From Afipia felis ATCC 53690 (GTDB lineage: Bacteria > Pseudomonadota > Alphaproteobacteria > Rhizobiales > Xanthobacteraceae), in the NCBI RefSeq assembly GCF_000314735.2, contig NZ_KB375270.1, positions 930,001 to 994,000 on the forward strand: a stretch of DNA of 64,000 bases, given 5' to 3'. The notes under the pieces were generated by a model. It did no database searches and had not been told where the DNA came from. It saw nothing but the letters and a program-made list of their open reading frames with translations. A program made the translations under genes and the position numbers. Shown one piece after another: positions 35,292 through 44,531 of the stretch. Positions within the stretch are counted from its first letter, which is position 1, and every line of letters starts with the position of its first letter.

Positions 35292-37093
35292 AGCTGGCAA
35301 AATATGAGCGGCGTTCGCCCCTTGAAGCAACACGTATCACGATCGCCGTGAGCATTCTGATCGGAACGATAGCCTGCATAGTCACGATGGAACTCGCTCC
35401 TCTTGTGATCTGGGTGGACGATCACACTCAGTTCATGACTGCAACATGGTTGGCGCAGGGGTGGCAGGATTACTTCCGAACCGCCTTCAGCGCGATGTCG
35501 AGGTCTGACGACATTGTTGCCACGATGAGCACGACCCTTGTTGCATCTTTAGTCGCCACAGCTCAATGGACCTCAGATAATTTTGTGATGATGGCTTTGG
35601 GGCGAGTGCTGGCTGTAGCGCTGACAGCAGTTATCGCTGCTGCATCGATATCGTACGCTATGATGATCTCGAATGCGCCGGTCGTCGATACCAGAGAGCA
35701 TGTTGACGGTATGCGCCTATTGCGGGGTAAAGAAGGTCTCGGTCATCTGCGTGCTATCACGGGAAACGAATCCGGCAAACAGCCAGCGGGACTTGAGATC
35801 GCGCCCGGTGTTTCGTTGGCGAAACTGCGCGAAATCCGTGGCACATTGATCTTGGGTGCGATCGGCAGCGGCAAAACCCGCATCCTCCTTTATATTCTGG
35901 ATCGTGTCCTCGATGCAATCAAGACCAAACCTCAGCGCCGAATTCGCTTGTTGGTCCACGACACGACAGGCGAGTTGCTGGACGGATTGCCGCTTGAAGA
36001 CAATCAATTCGCGGCCCTGCATGGCGCACGCCCGGGCGGTTGGGCCTGGGCGATCGGCCGTGATGTTTTGACTGCTTCTGATGCCGAGTCAGTGGCAGAT
36101 GCGATGGCGCCGAAAACCGGCGACATGTGGGGCGCCGGCGCTTCGATCTTTCTCGCTGCCGCGCAAATCAAATGCCAGCACGAGCACAACACGTCCTGGG
36201 GAATAGCGGAGTTCTACGACAATTTGTTGGAAGACCCGATTACGCTGAAACCATTGTACGAAAGGATTTACCCGGTCGCGGCCTCGCTGATCGAAATAGA
36301 TCCTGTCACCGGCGCACTGTCGAAGACGACGGTATCGTTCTTGCTCACGTTTCGAGCAGCGGTTTTGCGCTACCTGCGGCCACTTGCCGAAAACTGGCGG
36401 GACGTTCCAGGCGAAAGACAATTCTCCTTCATTGAATGGCTGGAGGGCTCCAATCCGGCGTATCCCGCAGTGGTCGTGCTACAGCGCGCGGGAAAATATC
36501 CGCAAATGTCGGCCGCCTGGATTGGTGCCGTCGTCGACACCATCGCGGGGCACGTCAATGACGCCTCCTTCTCGAACTCACAAGATCGGCGCGTTCTCCT
36601 CGCTCTTGAGGAATTGGCGACGCTCGGCAAATTGAAAAATTTCAGCACCCTGCTGGACACCGGCAGGAACAAAGGCATCGGCGTGTTCGCGTCTGTCCAA
36701 GAACCCGAGCAGCTCGCGATTCACTACGGTAACGAGGAAGCGAAGACCATTCTTAAACGCTTCCGAACGAAAATCATCTGTCAGCAGGTTCTGGATGCGG
36801 ACACCGACGATTTTTCGATAGCTCATATCGGCAAGCGAACCGTCATCGAGACGACTGAAACAAAATCCGCCACAACAGTTAAAGGCGTTACGACGACCGC
36901 GGTCACGCGCAACGAAACCAATAAGGAAGTTCCGAGCATTCGCGGAGAACGCCTTGCCTACGATCTCGGAGTGCATGGCGACCGGATAAGGGCGATTATC
37001 GCAGGCATGGAGGATCCCGTCGAAGCCGAATGGCCGCTGACAATCTGGCCGCGCCGACGCAATCTTCCTGTCGGCAAGCCTGGAAGCGGCTGA
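35288..37093 (+). CDS. VirD4/TraD-like type IV coupling protein
   Basis: A 601-residue ATPase. Two N-terminal membrane stretches (ITIAVSILIGTIACIVTMEL and MALGRVLAVALTAVIAAASI) are followed by a cytosolic motor domain: Walker A GAIGSGKT (about 190-197) and Walker B-like LLALEELATLGK (about 438-449). The C-terminal VFASVQEPEQLAIHYGNEEA with AKTILKRFRTKIICQ is typical of TraD/VirD4. Coupling proteins bring the relaxase-bound strand to the type IV secretion channel. The ATG overlaps the previous stop by four bases. The length fits the family. Confidence 0.88.
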   Translation: MKLAKYERRSPLEATRITIAVSILIGTIACIVTMELAPLVIWVDDHTQFMTATWLAQGWQDYFRTAFSAMSRSDDIVATMSTTLVASLVATAQWTSDNFVMMALGRVLAVALTAVIAAASISYAMMISNAPVVDTREHVDGMRLLRGKEGLGHLRAITGNESGKQPAGLEIAPGVSLAKLREIRGTLILGAIGSGKTRILLYILDRVLDAIKTKPQRRIRLLVHDTTGELLDGLPLEDNQFAALHGARPGGWAWAIGRDVLTASDAESVADAMAPKTGDMWGAGASIFLAAAQIKCQHEHNTSWGIAEFYDNLLEDPITLKPLYERIYPVAASLIEIDPVTGALSKTTVSFLLTFRAAVLRYLRPLAENWRDVPGERQFSFIEWLEGSNPAYPAVVVLQRAGKYPQMSAAWIGAVVDTIAGHVNDASFSNSQDRRVLLALEELATLGKLKNFSTLLDTGRNKGIGVFASVQEPEQLAIHYGNEEAKTILKRFRTKIICQQVLDADTDDFSIAHIGKRTVIETTETKSATTVKGVTTTAVTRNETNKEVPSIRGERLAYDLGVHGDRIRAIIAGMEDPVEAEWPLTIWPRRRNLPVGKPGSG

Positions 37094-37126
37094 ACGGGGA
37101 CGTTCGCAGGGGGATTCTCGCGAAAA

Positions 37127-37144
37127 TCTTCGTTCCTGAAATTT
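37127..37144 (+). promoter_or_regulatory. Conserved 18-nt element, copy 3
   Basis: Same 18 bases as copies 1 and 2, ending 47 bases before the relaxase ATG at 37192. Confidence 0.7.
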
Positions 37145-37191
37145 GCAAGCCAGTTCGGACGTAATTGGAAGGCCTCATTATCGAGGTTTTC

Positions 37192-39948
37192 ATGGTCACG
37201 CGCCCGAACAAGGTCTTCTCCGCGACGTACTTTACCCAGGAGCTGGAGTCCGCGCGGTATTTTCTCGCGGATTCCAACCTCAGCGCCTTCTGGCTGACGG
37301 GCGACGCGCGGTTTGGCGTACAAGCAGGCGCTGCTCTCAATCCCACTCACTTCGAGCGGCTGTTCGAGGGCCGCGACGAGAGCGGTCAGTCGCTGCTGCT
37401 GCAAAATACGGGGCTGAGGAAGCGCATCAGCGCCTACGAACTCTCGGTCGGCGTCTCCAAATCGGTTTCAGCCGCGTGGGCATTGGCGTCCCCGCAAGAC
37501 CGTGCGGCAATCGAGCAGGCCTTTTGCAAATCGCTGAACGCGGTGTCGGATCACGTTTGCCGCAACTCCTTCACGCGGCTTGGCCATAACGGCAAGGTCT
37601 TCACGCCGGTGCAGCCGAACATCGCGTGCTTCATTCAACCTGACACGCGCCCGGTTCTGCAAGCCGACGGCGCGGTGGCGATACAGCCTCAGTTGCATGC
37701 ACATTTAATTTTGCCAAACTTGGTGGCGATCCAGCCCCACGAATTGACTCTATCGGAGCGAAATCGCGCGCCACACGCTCAGGGCGATACGGGCAAGATT
37801 CCGTTGCGCTACCTAACTCGCTCGTTGGACGGCCAGCCGCTCTATCACGGCGCCAAGTCATGGGGAGCAATTCAGCACTTGGCCTGCGCGACTGAATTGC
37901 AAAAGCTTGGTTACTGCATCGGTGACATCGGGCCCAACGGCACCTTCGAGATCGTGCCACCATCGCACGAACGGGATGCCGACGAGCGCTTACGACACTT
38001 CTGGAGTGCACGCCGTAAGGAAATCGAAAACGAGCTCTCCGAAGCAGGTTTGACCACGGCGGAATCGCCTGAGCTCGCCGCAAGGGCCGCCGTTAAAACC
38101 CGACGCGCCAAGGTCGCCACCTCGGAAGATACATTCGCTCGCTGGCGTCGCGAAGCGGAAACGCTTGGCGTCAATGTCGAGCGATATACCGAATATCGTC
38201 GTGAACTGGAGATGCCGTCACCCACTCTCCATGATTCCGCAATTGCTATCCGAATGGCGGATATCCCACGGCGACTGACGGAATTCGAGGCGACATTCGA
38301 TCACCACGACCTCATCCGGGAGGTGGCGTCCGCCCTCATCGGCACTGGCGTGGAAGTCTCACGCGTCGACGAAGAAATAGCGAAACTCTCCGAGAGTGGT
38401 GCGATTGTTGAGATCGGACGGACCGAACGGGAACGCATCTTCTCCACGCAGGAAATGATCCACTTGGAACGCGAAGTGGTCGAGGCATCCGGCCGCCTTG
38501 CGATAAAACCATGGCATCCCATCGATCGCGCTCGGCTGGTGGATTTCTGTTTGTCGGCAAATCTTTCAGACGAGCAGACGGCGGCCGTGCTCGGCGTCGC
38601 CAACCGCCGTTCGATCGACTTCATCGAAGGCCGCGCCGGGACCGGCAAGACCACAACCCTGCAGCCACTATGCCGCGCACTTGAGAAAAATTTCCGAATT
38701 ATCGCAACGGGGGTAAGTTGGCGCACGGCGCGCATGCTTGAAGATGAACTGTCCGGTCCTGACCCACGTTCGCATGTTGAGGCCAGGGCTCTCGATTCCT
38801 GGCTGGCGTTAGACAAAGCCGGTGGCCACTTCTGCGATGGACGCACGCTCCTCCTGGTGGACGAAAGTTCGCAGATTGGCGTTCGCGCCATGCACAACCT
38901 GCTGACTGAGGTCGAACGCTCGGGAGCTTGCGCTTTATTTTTGGGCGACCGCGCTCAAACATTAGCTGTGTCGGCTGGGTCAGGCATCGAGCTTGTCGCC
39001 CGCACCGTTGAGGCTGCGGAAATCTCGAAAGTAGTTCGCCAGAGCGACCCGCAACTGCGCCTGGTAGTCGAACAGCTGGCGAGGGGTGATGTCGTCACCG
39101 CGTTGGAAACGATGGCCGACCGCGACTGCATCATCGAGGCAGACGGTCAGGCTGCGACCGTCAAAACAGCGGTCGACAATCTCTTCGCACGGCGCGCCGC
39201 CACCCCTGAAAAATCGCACCTGTTAATCTGCAAATCCAACGCCATGCGCCTCGCGCTCGATTCGGAAGTTCGCCGTCGCCTGCGCGCCGAAGGCCTCTTA
39301 ACCGGAGAAGACGTTAGAATTGATGCCGTAACCCCCTCCGGACGGGCCTACCGCCTGTCGCTGGCCAAAGGTGACCGAATCCGTTTCGGCATCCGTTGCG
39401 ACATCTCCGATCATCGTGTGATCAACGGCACGATCGGAAAAATCAGCGACATCGTCGCGGAGGAGGACGGCCACGCGCTGATCGCGGCAGACGTCGATGG
39501 ACACGAATTGCTTTTTTCGTCGCGCGAAGTCGTGGATGACCGCGGGCGGATCCGACTCGCGACCGACTACGCCAGCACCATCTGGTCGTCCCAGGGGCTT
39601 ACCAGCCATTCCGCGACCATCGTCACCGACGCCGCTTTCGACCGTAGAGACATCTATGTAGCCCTCAGCCGAGCGAAGCAGCAATCGACCCTTTGCGTCG
39701 ATTCGCGCGCCCTGAATTTTGCCATCCGCGCGGAAACCGGTTTCGATCGGTCTGCAGAGGACATCACGGTCGAAGAACGGCGCGAGCATCTGGTGCGGCA
39801 GATGTCACGTTGGCGTACAAAAACGTCGACGCTTGACTTTGTATCAGATCGCTCCGCCTTGGAGAGCAAGGAGCACCTTCGAGACGGACGAGCGGCCACC
39901 AGCCGACGCGCACGCGGCCTCCAAGCTGAGGCGGAGGCTGGTCTGTGA
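37192..39948 (+). CDS. MobF/TraA-like relaxase-helicase
   Basis: A 918-residue protein with an N-terminal MobF relaxase domain and a C-terminal RecD-like helicase. Tyrosines at 13 and 23 are candidates for strand nicking. YELSVGVSKSVSAAWALA is the usual MobF motif. The metal motif is PQLHAHLILPN (His169, His171), but the first histidine of the usual three appears as Gln149 (FIQPDTR instead of FxHxTSR). The helicase has GRAGTGKTTTL (about 480), LLLVDESSQIG, and a C-terminal YVALSRAKQQ. The ATG at 37192 has GAGG upstream and was chosen over a TTG at 37165. It nicks and unwinds the element for transfer. Confidence 0.9.
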   Translation: MVTRPNKVFSATYFTQELESARYFLADSNLSAFWLTGDARFGVQAGAALNPTHFERLFEGRDESGQSLLLQNTGLRKRISAYELSVGVSKSVSAAWALASPQDRAAIEQAFCKSLNAVSDHVCRNSFTRLGHNGKVFTPVQPNIACFIQPDTRPVLQADGAVAIQPQLHAHLILPNLVAIQPHELTLSERNRAPHAQGDTGKIPLRYLTRSLDGQPLYHGAKSWGAIQHLACATELQKLGYCIGDIGPNGTFEIVPPSHERDADERLRHFWSARRKEIENELSEAGLTTAESPELAARAAVKTRRAKVATSEDTFARWRREAETLGVNVERYTEYRRELEMPSPTLHDSAIAIRMADIPRRLTEFEATFDHHDLIREVASALIGTGVEVSRVDEEIAKLSESGAIVEIGRTERERIFSTQEMIHLEREVVEASGRLAIKPWHPIDRARLVDFCLSANLSDEQTAAVLGVANRRSIDFIEGRAGTGKTTTLQPLCRALEKNFRIIATGVSWRTARMLEDELSGPDPRSHVEARALDSWLALDKAGGHFCDGRTLLLVDESSQIGVRAMHNLLTEVERSGACALFLGDRAQTLAVSAGSGIELVARTVEAAEISKVVRQSDPQLRLVVEQLARGDVVTALETMADRDCIIEADGQAATVKTAVDNLFARRAATPEKSHLLICKSNAMRLALDSEVRRRLRAEGLLTGEDVRIDAVTPSGRAYRLSLAKGDRIRFGIRCDISDHRVINGTIGKISDIVAEEDGHALIAADVDGHELLFSSREVVDDRGRIRLATDYASTIWSSQGLTSHSATIVTDAAFDRRDIYVALSRAKQQSTLCVDSRALNFAIRAETGFDRSAEDITVEERREHLVRQMSRWRTKTSTLDFVSDRSALESKEHLRDGRAATSRRARGLQAEAEAGL

Positions 39949-40262
39949 GATCCGCTTTACCATCGTCACGGCGCAGCGAGCCAGCTCAACGGAGCTTGGC
40001 CGTGGCTAGGGCAGAAAGCGCCCACCAGCTGCGAGGCAAGCCTTGCGCGACCGACCCGGCTCAGCCCGAGTGCGGCCCGATCGCGGGCGGCACAATCGAT
40101 GAGCCGAGCGTGCTCGACGATCTGCCCGAGGTGATTCCAGTTACCGGGCCGGAGTTGGATGTCATCGAAGCCTACCTCGGCAACCTCATCGACCAGTTTC
40201 TTCTGGACGCCGCCTCCGACGCTTCTATCTCCACTGGGGTCCCTGCCCTAGATCGCGACTAG
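39945..40262 (+). CDS. Small unknown protein after the relaxase
   Basis: A 105-residue frame starting at GTG 39945, overlapping the relaxase stop (GTGA) with GGAGG upstream. The first 50 residues look disordered; the end is acidic (TIDEPSVLDDLPEVIPVTGP, ELDVIEAYLGNLIDQFLLDA). Coupling to the relaxase supports it being real. Function unknown. Confidence 0.5.
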   Translation: MRSALPSSRRSEPAQRSLAVARAESAHQLRGKPCATDPAQPECGPIAGGTIDEPSVLDDLPEVIPVTGPELDVIEAYLGNLIDQFLLDAASDASISTGVPALDRD

Positions 40263-40269
40263 TCACGCC

Positions 40270-40935
40270 ATGTGCCCGCCTGACCGCGCAAACGAAGAAC
40301 CCGACGAGCGTGACGCCAGCGAAGGATCTGGTAGCAGCACTAACGCTGCCCAAGAGAAGAATAACGTCGTAGGCCCACTGACGGACGAGGAGATGCAGAT
40401 CGGCGGCATGGATCGCGTCGTAGCCTACATCCGAACGAAACGGTCGAAAGAAGCACTGCGGAAGGAAAAGCAGCGAAAAAAGCAGCACGCCAACGGCACA
40501 CGCCAAATTAACCTCGACGTTCCTAACAACGACCGTTCGCGCGCCACCATGCGGCGCGCTGCAATCGCGATCAAAGACGAGGTGTCGCACCAGGCTCTCG
40601 AAGTGCTGCTGGCAAACGAACGACTCCGCCCGCTGATTGTCGGCCTCGCCGCTCGTCCCGAGCTTCACGAAATAGTCGACCTTATCCAGCAGCGACCGGC
40701 AACACCAAATTCGCTGAACGCCGCGAGACTCGTTATCACTGATCCAGCCATTGCCGAACTGGTAGATAGGGCGACTACGACTAGCCGCGTCCGAGAGGCC
40801 TTAGAATTGGCCGCCGCCAATCCGGAGTTTGTGTTTTTCGGTCGCAACGCCGCCACTGGGCGTAGCCTCTGCGCACGACTGGCTCGGCTCCTGCTTAGGA
40901 TTCGCAAAGTTCGCCACGTCGAGAACGCCCCGTAA
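40270..40935 (+). CDS. Unknown charged protein, possible DNA-binding accessory factor
   Basis: A 221-residue protein. A low-complexity acidic start (PPDRANEEPDERDASEGS) is followed by a very basic stretch (YIRTKRSKEALRKEKQRKKQ) and helical repeats. No family is recognised. It directly follows the relaxase and the small protein on the same strand and could be a transfer accessory protein. The role is inferred from position. Confidence 0.6.
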   Translation: MCPPDRANEEPDERDASEGSGSSTNAAQEKNNVVGPLTDEEMQIGGMDRVVAYIRTKRSKEALRKEKQRKKQHANGTRQINLDVPNNDRSRATMRRAAIAIKDEVSHQALEVLLANERLRPLIVGLAARPELHEIVDLIQQRPATPNSLNAARLVITDPAIAELVDRATTTSRVREALELAAANPEFVFFGRNAATGRSLCARLARLLLRIRKVRHVENAP

Positions 40936-41102
40936 CCCTATGCTGAAACGGTGAAGCCTATTCGGGGCGGAGGCGCGCGCAGCAACGCTCAGGAAGAATC
41001 CTCAAGCGACAGCGAAAATCGATTAACCGCCTGGAAAATAAGGCTTTGCGGTGGCGTCCCGAACTGCAAGACTCGTCCCAATTCTTTGAAACTGGAAAGC
41101 GT

Positions 41103-42794
41103 ATGAGCAACCGTAAGCGCCAAGCAAAACCTATCCCTGGGGCCAACAGGACCCGCGTCGCTCTGTACCTGCGCGTCTCAACGGATCGACAGCGGCAGCA
41201 CGACCTGTCGATCCCGGATCAACGCACGCAAATTTTGTCTTGGTGCAAAACCCAGGGCAATGAGGCGGTCGCGGAATTCGTCGAGGCCACGACCGGGACC
41301 GACGACAAACGACCGGTATTCCAGCAAATGATCGAACGGGCCTGCGATGGCGACAATGCGTTCGATGTCATCGCCGTGCATAGCTATAGCCGGTTCTTTC
41401 GCGACGCGTTCGGCCAGGAGTTTTATCTCCGCAAGCTCGCCAAACAGGGCGTCAAGCTGGTTTCGATTACGCAGCCCCTCGGCGACGAGGATGACCCGGC
41501 GCAGGCGATGATGCGGAAGGTCATTGCGCTGTTCGATGAATATCAATCCAAAGAGAACGCAAAACACGTACTGCGCAATATGAAACTCAACGCTCAGCAG
41601 GGTTTCTGGAACGGTTCGCCCGTCCCTCTTGGCTATGTCCTCGTCGAGGTCGAGAAGCGCGGCACCAAGATCAAGAAGACCCTGGCCATCGACCCCGTCG
41701 ATGCCGAAACTATCCAGCTCATTTTCAAGCTCTATCTCCGTGGCGACGGCACGTCGGGCGCGCTTGGCGTCAAAGAAGTCGTGAAATGGCTCAACAGCCG
41801 CGGCTATCGCACGCGCAAGAGCAAAACGTTTGGCGTTGGCACCATCTACAAGATCCTCACCAACACGACCTATAAGGGTGAGTGGAAATTCAACCGGATG
41901 TCGTCCCGCACCGGCAAATGGAAGCCTGAGGAAGAGGTCGTCACGTCAGCGGTTCCCGCGATCATCGAACCTCATCTGTTTGAGCAGGTCCAACGCCAGC
42001 TTCATGCCCGCAGCCCCAAGGTCGCCGCGCCGCGCGCGACAACCGGACCGATCCTGCTCACCGGTCTCGCCGTATGCGCAACCTGCAATGGAGGAATGAC
42101 GCTGCGGACCGGCACTTCGAAAACCGGTGCCGTCCATCGTTACTATACGTGCTCGACCTGCGCCCGAAAGGGCAAGACGGTCTGCAAAGGCCGGTCGATA
42201 CCTATGGACAAGCTCGACAATCTCGTCACCACCCACATGACCGAACGACTGTTTCAGCCGGAGCGTCTGGCCGTGATCTTGTCCTCGCTGGCATCACGGC
42301 GCTCGGAAAAGGCAGACGCTGTCAATGCCCGTGTCATCGCTTTGCAGCGCGAGGTCGCCGACGCCGACGACAAGCTCAAGCGGCTCTATCGGCTGGTCGA
42401 GGACGGCATGACCGAAATGGACGACGTCCTCAAGGATCGCCTGAACACCCTGAAGGCCGATCGGGACCGCGCCAAGGCGGCGCTCGAGCGCGCCAAATCG
42501 CATTCGTCGCAAGCCATCCGGATCGACCCCGCATTGCTTGAGCAGTTCGGTCGCACCATGCGGGAGAACATCACCTCCGGATCGATTCCATTCCGCAAGG
42601 CCTATCTGCAGTCCCTCATCGACGTGGTCGAGGTCGACGATGCCCAAATCCGGATCAAAGGCAGCAAAGACGTGCTTGAAAGGGCGGTCCTGGCCGGCCG
42701 AAATGGGACCGTACCGGGTTCGCAGATGAGTACTGAGTGGCGCTCCCTAGCGGAATCGAACCGCTCTCTCCACCGTGAAAGGGTGGCGTCCTAA
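41103..42794 (+). CDS. Large serine recombinase (integrase)
   Basis: A 563-residue site-specific recombinase. The N-terminal resolvase domain has the catalytic serine in VALYLRVSTDRQ (Ser26) and the SYSRFFRDAFGQE region. Next come the Recombinase domain (NAQQGFWNGSPVPLGYVLVE) and the zinc-ribbon (VCATCNGGMTL ... YYTCSTCARKGKTVCKG). A coiled coil of about 60 residues follows. The last 19 or so codons are read from the tRNA-Glu gene in antisense, ending at 42794 (SLAESNRSLHRERVAS). The start at 41103 is preferred over an upstream ATG. It most likely integrates and excises the island at this tRNA. Confidence 0.9.
   Translation: MSNRKRQAKPIPGANRTRVALYLRVSTDRQRQHDLSIPDQRTQILSWCKTQGNEAVAEFVEATTGTDDKRPVFQQMIERACDGDNAFDVIAVHSYSRFFRDAFGQEFYLRKLAKQGVKLVSITQPLGDEDDPAQAMMRKVIALFDEYQSKENAKHVLRNMKLNAQQGFWNGSPVPLGYVLVEVEKRGTKIKKTLAIDPVDAETIQLIFKLYLRGDGTSGALGVKEVVKWLNSRGYRTRKSKTFGVGTIYKILTNTTYKGEWKFNRMSSRTGKWKPEEEVVTSAVPAIIEPHLFEQVQRQLHARSPKVAAPRATTGPILLTGLAVCATCNGGMTLRTGTSKTGAVHRYYTCSTCARKGKTVCKGRSIPMDKLDNLVTTHMTERLFQPERLAVILSSLASRRSEKADAVNARVIALQREVADADDKLKRLYRLVEDGMTEMDDVLKDRLNTLKADRDRAKAALERAKSHSSQAIRIDPALLEQFGRTMRENITSGSIPFRKAYLQSLIDVVEVDDAQIRIKGSKDVLERAVLAGRNGTVPGSQMSTEWRSLAESNRSLHRERVAS
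42738..42794. other. Candidate att site / right edge of island
   Basis: The 3' part of tRNA-Glu shared with the integrase frame. Element genes are to the left, housekeeping genes to the right. No second copy of the tRNA 3' end was seen elsewhere in the window, so the other attachment end is probably outside it. Confidence 0.5.
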
Positions 42795-42812
42795 CCGATA
42801 GACGAAGGGAGC
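42738..42812 (-). tRNA. tRNA-Glu (anticodon TTC)
   Basis: On the minus strand this folds as a complete tRNA with CCA encoded. The acceptor stem is GCTCCCT/AGGGAGC with discriminator G; the anticodon stem CCACC/GGTGG encloses CTTTCAC, anticodon TTC (Glu); the T arm is AGCGG-TTCGATT-CCGCT. The 3' end faces the serine recombinase, whose reading frame overlaps 57 bases of it. The usual orientation for an island inserted into the tRNA 3' end is preserved. Confidence 0.95.
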
Positions 42813-43017
42813 GAATCCGGCTGCTTTCGCGCCAGGCGCGCAAGCGGCAGGTGTTCGCGAGGAAATTCGTACAGGATCAACAGGTTAGGAGGTCGATGCC
42901 TGCGGCTTTCCCAAGGCCGGAACAGCGCTCCGGCTCAAGGCTGGGAACGTATAATGGCGTTTCGCGGCAGCGGCAAGCACCCATCTCGGTCTTATCGTCA
43001 GACCGGTGGATTCCGTC

Positions 43018-43311
43018 TCAGCAGCCGCGGCAGATGCTCTTGATCTTGCGATCCAGCGCCTTTTCTTCCGGCGTCGCCTGATAGGGCTGCTCGCCAGCCG
43101 ACAGGTCGCGGCGGGGTTGCAGATGCCCGACCGGCGCTTGCATGGGCGAGCCTGAGCCCAGCGAAGGCGGAACGGTGGGATTGGCGGGGGCGTTGAGGCC
43201 GCCCCCTGCTCCGGCACGTCCGCTTTGCGCAAACGCAGCCGGTGCCACCGTCAAAGCCACGGTCATCGCAAGCACCGATATCGATCCGATTGCTTTCACC
43301 GATGTCCGCAT
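43018..43311 (-). CDS. Small exported protein
   Basis: A 97-residue protein with a signal peptide (KAIGSISVLAMTVALTVAPA then AFAQS), followed by a Gly/Pro-rich mature region and TPEEKALDRKIKSICRGC at the end. The ATG at 43311 has AAAAGAGGAGTCGTC upstream, much better than the longer in-frame starts, which run into the epmB remnant. Conserved-looking but of unknown function. Confidence 0.75.
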   Translation of the reverse strand: MRTSVKAIGSISVLAMTVALTVAPAAFAQSGRAGAGGGLNAPANPTVPPSLGSGSPMQAPVGHLQPRRDLSAGEQPYQATPEEKALDRKIKSICRGC

Positions 43312-43348
43312 GACGACTCCTCTTTTGTATGATCCGTACCCAGCGATG

Positions 43349-43487
43349 CTACGCCAGAGGATAAGAGTGCACATCACCACAATAGTCCACAAGCCGTCTT
43401 GGTTGCATCCCCTCGCCGTCACGTTGCTGCGACAGATAGGCTGGTCCCACAGGAATCTTGCCTCAGCCGCCCGGCATATCGGAGGCA
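43349..43487 (-). pseudogene. Decayed 3' end of an epmB-like gene
   Basis: The leftward strand reads DMPGG, a TGA stop, then GKIPVGPAYLSQQRDG and RRLVDYCGDVHSYP before a TAG at 43349. This lines up with the C-terminus of intact EpmB at 46204 (DIPGGYGKIPVGPTYLSSER ... RRLVDYCGEVHVYP). The tyrosine codon of PGGYGK has become a stop, and nothing upstream is recognisable. The left end is the stop; the right end is approximate. Confidence 0.8.
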
Positions 43488-43520
43488 TTATCCAGGATGC
43501 GATGGAAATCGCTATTTCTA

Positions 43521-44525
43521 TTATTGCGCGGCGGATCGTTCGCCACTTTTAGCCGGCATCAACGACCGGATGGGAGGAATGGCCAGATAGGCAAGGCGCT
43601 TCATTTCATGACGCCCTGTCGAGCTCATATCGAGAATGAGACCTGAAAAGACGCTCAGCATTCCCATCAGGGCCAATCCCACGATCAAAACGGCCGTAGG
43701 CAAACGCGGCACGAATCCTGTTTCAACGTAAGTGTAAAACAGCGGAATACTCAAGACGAAGGCAATGATCTCCAGAACGGCCCCGGCTATTCCAAAAAAC
43801 ATCAACGGCCGTTCGTTGCGTACGAGATTGGCGATGAGACGCAGAATACGCCAGCCGTCCCGATAAGTCCGCAGCTTGCTGAAAGAGCCTACTGGCCGCT
43901 CCTGATAAGCGGTCGGCATCTCCGCACACGGCATCCGAAGGCTGAGTGCGTGAACCGTAAGTTCGGTTTCGATTTCGAAACCCCGCGACATCGCAGGAAA
44001 GGATTTCACAAACCTTCGAGAAAAGACCTTGTAGCCTGACAGCATGTCGGAAAACTGGCGGCCAAAAAAACACCGTACCAGAGAAGTCAGCATGCGATTG
44101 CCAAACCTGTGGCCCGATCGGTAGGCTCCCTGCAATTCGGTAACGCGCGCTCCGTTAAAGAAATCCAGGTTATCAGTGATCATCCGCTCGACCATGGCCG
44201 GCGCGGCGCCCGGATCATACGTCGCATCGCCGTCCACCAGGATGTAGACGTCGGCATCGACATCGGCGAACAACCGCCGCATCGCATGCCCTTTCCCCTG
44301 CCTGGTTTCCACGATCACGACGGCACCGCTTTCGCTGGCGCATTGGGCCGTCCGATCAGTCGAGTTGTTATCGCAGACATAGAATGCAGCGGCGGGCAAT
44401 GCTTCCCGGAAACCTGCAACAGTGGAGGCTATCGTCAGTTCTTCATTATAACAGGGAATGATGACTGCGACACGGTACGACGCGCAATGCGACGACTGAA
44501 TAGCGATGTCCACTGCGCACTCCAC
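43521..44525 (-). CDS. Family 2 glycosyltransferase (polyprenyl-phosphate type)
   Basis: A 334-residue GT2 enzyme. The GT-A domain reads VAVIIPCYNEELTIASTVAG, YVCDNNSTDRTAQC, GKGHAMRRLF and VDGDATYDP (nucleotide-sugar and metal site). Two C-terminal membrane helices follow (FFGIAGAVLEIIAFVLSIPL and TAVLIVGLALMGMLSVFSGL). This layout is that of dolichyl- or undecaprenyl-phosphate sugar transferases. The start is GTG 44525; no ATG is available nearby. It lies six bases after the partner GT-C-like gene and probably makes the lipid-linked sugar used by it. Confidence 0.85.
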   Translation of the reverse strand: MECAVDIAIQSSHCASYRVAVIIPCYNEELTIASTVAGFREALPAAAFYVCDNNSTDRTAQCASESGAVVIVETRQGKGHAMRRLFADVDADVYILVDGDATYDPGAAPAMVERMITDNLDFFNGARVTELQGAYRSGHRFGNRMLTSLVRCFFGRQFSDMLSGYKVFSRRFVKSFPAMSRGFEIETELTVHALSLRMPCAEMPTAYQERPVGSFSKLRTYRDGWRILRLIANLVRNERPLMFFGIAGAVLEIIAFVLSIPLFYTYVETGFVPRLPTAVLIVGLALMGMLSVFSGLILDMSSTGRHEMKRLAYLAIPPIRSLMPAKSGERSAAQ

Positions 44526-44531
44526 GATCGT

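Noticed and set aside
42738..42794. Treating the last recombinase residues as a functional domain
   Set aside because: They are an antisense reading of tRNA-Glu and say nothing about the enzyme's fold.
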